A stretch of 64,000 nt of DNA from Chelonoidis abingdonii (lineage: Eukaryota > Chordata > Testudines > Testudinidae), in contig NC_133773.1 in assembly GCF_003597395.2 (NCBI RefSeq), forward strand, positions 76,223,878 to 76,287,877. Reading direction: 5' to 3'. Within the stretch, counting starts at the first letter, position 1; each line of letters opens with the position of its first letter. A model generated the notes under the pieces. That model was not told the DNA's origin and did no database searches. It was given only the letters and a program-made list of their open reading frames with translations. Of the stretch, positions 56,291 through 64,000 are shown in pieces. A program made the translations under genes and the position numbers.

Positions 56291-57466
56291 ATTAATTTGA
56301 AATAATATTATGACAGATTATTTGTTTTGTAAGAATTAAATTCCTACTGTTTACCTTTGCAGCATAAAATGTTATGTGCCCCATCACCTCACCACTGCAG
56401 GTAACTAAGTAACAAGTCACCCTTCTATCCACCAAAATGCTCCTTTCACCATGAGAGAAAACTTTGCTTACAACTTTGCTGTTGTCCATGCAGCAGCATT
56501 GTATGAGGCAATATCAGTGAGAAAATAATCTGGACAAAGAGTAAAAATAAAATGTGACCCCACTAGAAGGGACAGTTGCATAGTTTTATCTGTCCCCTCC
56601 ATCATTACCCTGCCTCTCTATGAAGTTATCTCTGCAAGGAAAGGCTTATGAAGTGTTGTCCGTGAATCAGTTCTAAGCAAGGGCAAGTTAGCCTGAGATT
56701 TGATCATAGCTGTGAATAGGTGATGGGGGAGGGGGGAAGGAGTAAAAGCCAGGGAGAAGTAAACCCAGTAGAATCCCTCTGAGCCTCCACTTGATGATTT
56801 GTGATAGATCCCAGAATATATGATTAAATAGTTCACTTCTTATAATTCTGAAATAGCTTCTGTGATGTCAGGACTTTGGATAGGATGGTGTGACATCTTC
56901 CAAAACCTCTCTCCTTTCTTCCCTCTTCTGAATTACAGCCAACAGCATACAAAGATGATGCATAAACTTCAGCATTAGATAATATTATCCTTAAAATTTT
57001 TACTTTCTCTGTCTAAAATAACCAAGCTAGAGCAGCCCAGTCTGCTGGAATTTACTGCTTCCTGCATATAATAGTTTCTGTGCAAAATAAATTAAAACGA
57101 AAAACATTAAACTTGCTGAAAACAATTCAAGCTTAACAGTGGTATAAAAATAAACTATAACAAGACTTCCAAGATTTCAGCTTGCCACTGAAATATATTT
57201 ATCTCCTGAAGGTTGGTGGGAGGGAAAGGTCACCTTGAAAATTAGACAATGGGGAGAAGCTGAAACACACCTTCTTTGGCAGAAATGACTTAGCAGCCTT
57301 GATTTAAGGGAAACAAACTAGTCTATTATCATCAGTAGCATTTAGTACTGTATGTGTTGCAATGCAGTCAGGTAATGAAATGAATCACCTTGTCATGAAC
57401 CCCTCAGAGTTTAGCTTATCAGAAGCCAAGAGTGGTGCAGCTGACATCAAAGCTGCTGACTCAGAG
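56291..57466. other. AT-rich DNA
   Basis: Nothing recognised. The stretch ends directly at the Harbinger copy. Confidence 0.4.
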
Positions 57467-57990
57467 TTAGGGTACGTCTACACTACGGGATTATTCCGAT
57501 TTTACATAAACCGGTTTTGTAAAACAGATTGTATAAAGTCGAGTGCACACAGCCACACTAGGCACATTAATTCAGCGGTGTGCGTCCATGGTCCGAGGCT
57601 AGCATCGATTTCCGGAGCGTTGCACTGTGGGTAGCTGTCCTGTAGCTATCCCATAGTTCCCACAGTCTCCCCCACCCCTTAGAATTCTGGGTTGAGATCC
57701 GAGTGCCTGATGGAGCAAAAATCATTGTGCGGGTGGTTCTGGGTAAATGTCATCACTCATTCCTTCCTCCAGGAAAACAACGGCAGACAATCATTTCGCG
57801 CCTTTTTTCCCTAGATTGCCCTGGCAGATGCCATAGCACGGCAACCATGGAGCTGTTCAGCTTTTTTTTTTTTACTGTCGCGTATGTGTACTGGATGCGT
57901 AACAGAGGTGTTATTGCAGCGCTACACAGCAGCATTCATTGTTTTTGCATGATACAGAGACGGTATCTGTCGTTCTGTACTATCTGCTGC

Positions 57991-58526
57991 TCATGGTGCC
58001 CCTGTGAGGTCGGCCACGGGCGCAAAGCAAACTGGGAAGACTCCCCGAGTTAATCCCTCCTTTATAGTTCTAAAATGAGTCAGTCCTGCTAGAATATGGC
58101 AAGTGTACAGAGAACCATGTATCAGAGGCACAGCTGCTCCGTGTCAATCCACAGAAATGATGGCTGCATACCATTCACCAGGGGTGCCCCTGCAACAACC
58201 CATCGTTGCTTCCTCCTCCCACAGCTTCCTGGGCTAACCGTGGCAGGGACCCCCCCATTTGTGTCATGAATTATAAAGAAGCAAGGATAAGAAACAGTGA
58301 CTTGTTAGTGGATAAAGAGGGGGAAGCAGTCTCCCATTTGCTATATAGTCCAGGCAGTATAGATCTTTCTTTACATGGGAAGGGAGGGGTGATGGAGCTC
58401 AGCCCCAGTTGCTATGATGAGGACGGTTACCACCGTTCTGTACCATCTACTGGAATGACCAGGAATCATTCCTATTTTACCCAGGTCCCCTGGCCAGCCT
58501 CACCTCAGGCCAGCCACGAGCACTCA
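57991..58526. repeat. Internal inverted repeat of the Harbinger copy
   Basis: The left arm has GTGCCCCTGTGAGGTCGGCC and the right arm GGCCAGCCTCACCTCAGGCC followed by AGCCACGAGCAC. The arms pair over roughly 50 bases with more mismatches than at 49991-50595. The loop again contains AGTCCTGCTAGAATATGGC (58082-58100), the complement of the 50474-50492 phrase. Confidence 0.6.
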
Positions 58527-58786
58527 CGGCTGATGACAAGGACAGCTAGCAGTCCTATTGCACTATCGCCACCAGGGAGAGGAGCGGAGCGGATACTGCT
58601 CTTCACTGCGCAGCATCGCATCTACCAGCAGATCAGTAGACATAGAGACATTGAAAGAAGTCAAGAAACGATTTCTTTCCCTTTTCTTTCACGTGGGGGA
58701 GGAGTAAATTGTCGAGCTATACCTCTGAACCACGCAGACAAGTGTTTGAACCTATAGGCATGGGATTCAGCAAGAATGTAAATATT

Positions 58787-59137
58787 TCAGAGAGACTGCT
58801 GTGGGCTTGGATAGCTGGAGTCCTCAGTACCCCCCTCCCACCCTCCCTCATGAGCATCCATTGATTCTTGGCTTCTGTTACGCTTGTCACGCAGCACTGT
58901 GTAGCCTGGAGATTTTTCAAATGCTTTGGCATTTCGTCTTCTGTAACGGAGCTCTGATAGAACAAATTTGTCTCCCCATACAGTGATCAGATCCAGTATC
59001 TCCTGTACGGTCCATGCTGGACTCTTTTTGGATTGTGGACTGCATCGCCACCTGTGCTGACAGAGCTCCACGCTGGGCAAACAGGAAATGCAATTCAAAA
59101 CTTCGCGGGGCTTTTCCTGTTTACCTGGCCACTGCAT
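58787..59137 (-). pseudogene. Myb/SANT-like DNA-binding domain of the Harbinger element
   Basis: A 116-codon frame. Residues about 37-75 read as a Myb/SANT-like domain: KKSPAWTVQEILDLITVWGD, then KFVLSELRYRRRNAKAFEK, with the tryptophans W42 and W54 and the LSELR block expected in the accessory protein of PIF/Harbinger transposons. After AFEK the sequence goes out of frame (a short deletion relative to the 49441 copy, which continues KISQAMIDRGHS). The upstream 36 residues are not recognised. The start codon is not known. Confidence 0.82.
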
Positions 59138-59409
59138 CTGAGTTCAGATTGCTGTCCAGAGTGGTCACAATGGTGCATTGTGGGATACAGCCTGGAGGCC
59201 AATACTGTCGATTTGCGGCCACACTAACCCTCATCCGATATGGCAATACTGATTTTAGCGCTACTCCTCTTGTTGGGGAGGAGTACAGAAACTGATTTAA
59301 AGAGCCCTTTATATCGATATAAAGGGCCTCGTAGTGTGGAGGGGTACAGCGTTAAATCAGTTTAACGCTGCTAAAATTGGTTTAAATGCATAGTGTAGAC
59401 CAGGCCTTA

Positions 59410-61490
59410 GAATCTAATGATAGGAATTTAAATCCGATTTGCTGTCCCATGCTTGTCCAAAGAATACAGTGGGCTTGCTGCTGGATGAAACAGGACCACC
59501 CTTTGGTGCCTATGAATCCTGGGCTTCTGGTCCACAAAGGTTTGATTTCCTTTAATGTTGTGACATTACTTTCAGCCCCCCTCCTGCAAATAATGCACAG
59601 CATGCTGATTTTATATTCAGTTTTACAAAGAAAAACGTTTCTAGTCCCCATTCTCCAGGCTTATTGATAAACTAGCCTTGAAACTGTGTATTGATCACTA
59701 GGATGAAAAACTTACCACATTATCATCTCATACCAATATAACTTTATTGACTTTGAAATGTGCAGGAAGGTTAGAGGAAAAATGATTTTATATATGCAAC
59801 TTAAAAAAACACACTCCAGAAAACTGTAGAATTAGCAAGAACTGTATGTATCACTAACCTGATCACTATGCTTTTATGTTTTATCCCTTTCCTCCTGCCC
59901 TTCATCTGCCTTTGTCTTTAAACTGTATTCTCTCTGGGCAGGAATAGGTCATCTTCCACATTTGGAAGACCAACTCCTAGCCATGTCGTGGGTATTTCTG
60001 CAATACATTGTTGGTAGTCCATTGCTGACGATTATGACAATAGTGTTAATGACATTAGTGTTGCAATAAAACCAATGTGGGAAATTTTTGAGTGAGACAG
60101 CAGTTGCACAGGGGCAGTTCCACTCTCTCGGCTGTTGAAGCCAGATTCCAGTGGCACAAAGAATCATAAAAACTGGAGACTTCCTTAGCTGCAGTAGGTG
60201 ACCACTGGTTACCCTCACCTGGTTTAGCCCACTCATTGAAGAGGTTTCCTGGGGTGTGGCCACTGTATCATGCAAACAGCTACTTGGAACCACAGGTGAG
60301 AGCTGGGTGCAGGTGGGGACCAAAGCGGATGAACTACTCCCTAAGGAATAGAACGTGTTCCTGCAACAGAGGTACTAACTCTCCCTAATATCCCCCATAC
60401 ACCTCAATAATAGGGTTAGTGCTTCTACTACGAATTTTTAATAGCAGTTATCTGCACAGGGGGTTCTGTGTGGGAATACAGTTAGAGCAGAATATGGACC
60501 TACATTTGATGTATTCCTGTCTATGTTGCACAATTAAATAAGGGTATAACTTGGCTCTGTAAGTGGTTAACTATTACTAGAACTGTATAATTTGACTTTC
60601 ATTATAACCAACTCACTGTAAGCAAATTCCACCCTACACTCTGCTCTAAATCCACTTCATCTGGGGACATTCTGCATATAATTCTGAAGATGGGATTTCC
60701 TTACTGTAATTTGCAGATGACCTTTAAGGGAAAAGGCAAGACACTGTGAGTCCGCTTGCTGGCATTACTTTTTAAGGAAACCTTTTTGTTTCTTACAGAT
60801 GTTATATAAACATGAATGCATTCTTTTTTGACTATTGATCTCTTTATCTTCAAGACCACTTCAAAGATACATAATAGAGACAAAGGAGAAATCTATTAGA
60901 AAATGTTTGCTTTGCTCAAACATTATCTTATACTGAGGTTATTGGTGAAACTCAGTTCTTGAAGTCCTGTGGGAAATCTTGTAACAATTCAATTAGGAAA
61001 TGCAAATGAGGTACTTCTTTTCTGAAGGATTCTCCCAAAGGAATGGAAGACAATTCATGACATTATTGAAAGAGTATTATGTAGCTGACTTTGGACTTGC
61101 AAATGGAAACCTTCTATAGTATGGCTTCAACAAATAGATTTCCTTGTAATAGCATGGTGTGATGATGCTATATATCACTGCTATATTATCTAAATTTAAT
61201 TCATGCATCATCACTTTGTCAAAATAATGAGAATGCAGTGACCAGAAAGTCTTAAGAAAATTAATGGAAACTGATCAAACACAAGTCTCCTCAGAGCCTA
61301 TGTGTGTGTTAGCGTAGGATTTTGCAGCCTCAAATTTAACAAGTTCTCTGTTATGTAAACTAGAGGTAGCTGTTGTGTTTCACAGCTGGCTGGAAAGTAT
61401 ACTCAAAGTAATTTTTTATTATGTATATCATGTCATAGCTATGCTTGGCACTTTAAGATATGTAAGAAGACCCCTGCTAACCAGAAGAAT
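59410..61490. other. AT-rich DNA
   Basis: No gene or repeat recognised. Frames of 89-124 codons at 59382-59667 and 59949-60323 show no domain. Confidence 0.4.
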
Positions 61491-61638
61491 TTAGGGCCTG
61501 ATTCCTCATTCCCTTGCATCTTGTGTAGTCTTTTATATGTAAAATTCTACCATTCTAATTTAGTAGAATGCCACACTTACTTTTCACAAATGTATATGAC
61601 CACACCTATTGCCAGGCACCCAGAGAATCAGGCCCTTA
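61491..61638. mobile_element. Palindromic MITE, 142 bp, TTA duplication
   Basis: The element is 61494-61635. Its ends GGGCCTGATTC and GAATCAGGCCC are perfect 11-base complements, and TTA flanks both sides (61491-61493, 61636-61638). The interior has TTCTACCATTCTAATTTAGTAGAATG, a further hairpin at about 61543-61568. The 3-bp TTA duplication again points to a PIF/Harbinger-type enzyme. It belongs to an ancient amniote type and is a better-preserved relative of phrases noted at 21215, 32812 and 36725. Confidence 0.75.
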
Positions 61639-64000
61639 TCTAAATTAAATGGCAAACGCAAATCAATGGACCACAAAGGAACTGGGAGAGAAGGGATCAC
61701 ACCACAAGGGAAAGGGAAATCGTCTCTTTGGATAGTTATTTCCAAGATGCAGATCACTAAAAACTGTTTCAATTCCAAACTTTTTAAATTTTAACTGACT
61801 TATGATCAGGCACAAGAATGGGAGCAGATGAATGCCAGAATGGAGATTAAAGATGAAAAGCTAACTGCAAAAAGTAGTTTTTTACACAATCGTAAAAATT
61901 AGAGGGACTAGATCTTTTTTCCCCTGTGACAAAGAGGGTTAAGTAGGGATTTGGAGGAGAAGAGAGGATGTATTTTTTTTTTTTACCATGTATCTAGATT
62001 TTGTCACATTGAGAGCTGAAAAGCTCAGCACAATCATGATGATTTAAACTTCAACCATCTATGCAGCTAATAAGTATTGTGCTCGCATGAGGAAAAATAA
62101 GCAATTTTGCCAAGAATTTTAGGAAAATATATTATGCAGTGCTCATTTCAATGGAAATGACAAGCTGAGAGAAGTATATAGGAAAGACAAATAATAGTGG
62201 CACTTTTTTCAAAATTGTTAGGACTATTCTCACAGGTGATATATGCAGTGGCATAAATTACAGATAAGTAAATAGGAACAGCGGAGGCTAAACTGGTGTA
62301 ATTCACACACTGAGCTGTAAATAGTGAGATGGCGGGAGTATTACTTTAACTCAATTTCTTACATCTGCCTGTTAATGACTTTTCCTGCTATTATGCCCCT
62401 TCCCTCCTTTTCATGTGAGAGTTGCACCAGTGTAGACTTCCAGTGCTTTAAATTCTCTGAGAAGCTTAGGAGAAAATTACTAAAAGCCATATATGTATTC
62501 CCCAAATAGAGCAGGGACCAAGTAATATAGGTAACTTCATTCACCAAACTATAAAAAAGTAGCTGGTACTTTTCCATTGAAGTATATATCACCCCACAGA
62601 TCAACTTTAAATTTTAAAGACAGTGTGTGCTGTAATCTCCCAATTGTATCTTTCTTATTCACATGCTGCCATAGGAGGTAAGGTTGACAGATCACTTACT
62701 GTACCTTTGTTAAATGAATTAATGAATCTACTACGAATATTTGCTCAGCACCTCTGAAAATCCATCAACTCCTCTTACTAAGTGCCTATCTTTAGTCATT
62801 CGATGTTGATGCTATTGACCATGTTGTCTTAGCAACTGAACCAGTAGGAAAACATTAGCATAGCTCTTTGCCCTAGATTTAAGCGACAAAACAAAATTAA
62901 ATGCTTTTTTGTACTCTAAAATTCTGAATAAGCTATAAAGGAATTTTGAGGCAAACAAAAAGGATTTTACCTTCTCACTTCTCCAGAAGATTGCAGCTCT
63001 AAGAATTTCCATGAAAAGAATGTATGTATTAGTCGTTCCATTTTTAAATGTGGGAATCTGATTAGGTTGTTAAAATCCTGTGTTTGAGGGTTTAAATCTG
63101 TACTAAGGCTTGTAAAACTGGAATTTGTTTTTATTTTCTGTGACTGCTAAAAGGCAGAATTCAGGTGTTCTAATCAGGTGCCTGTATTTACCCTGTGTAC
63201 TTTTTTGTTGTTCATATTTGATTATTCCCCGTTTAAACTATACTGCAAACACAGATATATGGGCAAACAAGTATTTTTCATTTTTTTTCACTCTATTACA
63301 TTCACAACATATATACCACAGTATTTTAAAATAAAACAGCCAACATTTAATACACTGACAATAAATATTTGGACACTGGGAAGATCACATGCAGATGCAT
63401 GCTCCAAGTAAGTATTTAAGGTATCTTAATTTCAGAGATTTTCATTAAGCTGCAACAGATCAATTTCACAGTATTCTAATAAAAAACAGAACAGGTCATT
63501 TCTACTGGTGCTTTCATGTAAGTTGTAGGCTGTAAACAGTTTAGAATGAGTTTGCTAACAAGTTTTATATTCAAATCAAATACTTAATTGAATACATTGA
63601 ATGCTGATTTGAATACAGCACCAGTTCTGAATGTCTACCACAATAATGACTTTCATAAAAATGATACATCTGAATAACCCTTCTTGGTAATCTTTATTAC
63701 AGCACAATACTTATTGTACTTTTAATGAGAGCTTCAAATTAACTTGTGTTCATTTGAAAAATACTCTAAAGCTGGATACGTTTGAAAATCAAGATCTCAT
63801 TTAAATTCACAAAACATCAGCAGACGAGGACTCTTTACCTAAAGTCTGAACATTTGCTCTCAACATTAGTCAAGAACTTTTAACTTTACCAGTATCATTC
63901 CTGTTTCTAGTTTTTAAATCTCTTCTTGTTCACTTACTGCCAACACAGATTCTTCTCTGGATCTGTTCCTAATATCAATCCTATCCCCTTCAAATTCACT
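61639..64000. other. AT-rich DNA to the end of the window
   Basis: A run of 13 T lies at about 61972-61984. No gene, RNA or named repeat is supported in these 2.4 kb. Confidence 0.4.

Larger units (their letters stand above)
57467..59409 (-). mobile_element. PIF/Harbinger-like element, 1.94 kb, inverted, perfect TTA duplication
   Basis: The element is 57470-59406, flanked by TTA on both sides. On the plus strand it begins GGGTACGTCTACACTACGGG and ends ATAGTGTAGACCAGGCC. On the minus strand it has the same left end, GAGGAGTAGCGCTAAAATC-type block (59258-59283), Myb/SANT remnant (58787-59137), internal inverted repeat (about 57991-58040 with 58461-58526) and right part as 49281-51176. It is the best-preserved copy for the Myb/SANT domain. 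The 183-codon frame at 58206-58757 lies on the opposite strand and shows no domain. Confidence 0.9.

Noticed and set aside
58206..58757. 183-codon open frame on the plus strand, the longest in the window
   Set aside because: It is antisense to the internal inverted-repeat region of the Harbinger copy, with no domain and no counterpart in sister copies.
59949..60323. 124-codon minus-strand open frame
   Set aside because: No recognisable domain or repeat; length is compatible with chance for this composition.
1..64000. CRISPR array, operon or prokaryotic defence system
   Set aside because: There are no regularly spaced repeats and no coding density; the repeats are vertebrate transposons.

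Overview
This window looks like non-coding nuclear DNA of a sauropsid, most probably a cryptodiran turtle. No long open frame, operon, ribosome binding site or compact gene order is visible. The recognisable content is a mix of repeats typical of turtle and tortoise genomes: CR1 LINEs of several subfamilies, a tRNA-derived SINE with a CR1-like tail, Penelope-like elements (PLEs) with a GIY-YIG remnant, an ancient MIR and L2 layer, hAT MITEs with 8-bp target duplications, and a family of about 1-2 kb PIF/Harbinger-like elements with 3-bp target duplications and decayed Myb/SANT-like coding sequence. Family names come from sequence memory and visible hallmarks (termini, target duplications, motifs); nothing was searched.

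Layout. 1-1632: right part of a Harbinger-like element and a hAT MITE. 4304-4860: PLE 3' end on the minus strand. 6.1-9.5 kb: CR1 fragments and two MITEs. 11.5-12.45 kb: CR1 3' end. 14.45-15.07 kb: repeat with tRNA-like modules. 15.93-18.08 kb: second Harbinger-like copy. 20.2-22.2 kb: hAT MITE and ancient repeats. 25.0-27.2 kb: MIR and a 1.24-kb fold-back element. 28.3 and 31.1 kb: tRNA SINEs. 31.2-37.7 kb: long AT-rich stretch with little recognisable. 37.7-38.8 kb: third Harbinger-like copy. 39.1-42.2 kb: unassigned GC-rich block, PLE end and hAT transposase remnant. 43.2-48.7 kb: L2, CR1, PLE and a 1.6-kb CR1 piece. 49.0-51.4 kb: three-level nest, Harbinger inside a MITE inside a MIR. 52.7-56.3 kb: hAT MITE, two convergent CR1s and an unclassified repeat. 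57.5-59.4 kb: inverted Harbinger-like copy. 61.5 kb: small palindromic MITE. The rest is AT-rich unique-looking DNA.

No host exon, tRNA gene or rRNA gene could be supported. The window is either intergenic or inside a large intron. All coding similarity is decayed transposon protein: CR1 endonuclease and reverse transcriptase, Penelope GIY-YIG, hAT transposase C-terminus and Harbinger Myb/SANT protein.

The strongest leads are: (1) a hammerhead-like RNA motif (CTGANGA, hairpin, GAAA) in three PLE ends from two subfamilies; (2) an internal inverted repeat at the same place in the 1.9-2.2 kb Harbinger-like copies, whose arm sequences differ between copies while their complementarity is kept; (3) the three-level nested insertion, where removing the inner elements restores a continuous MIR; and (4) a fold-back element carrying repeated tRNA-like modules.
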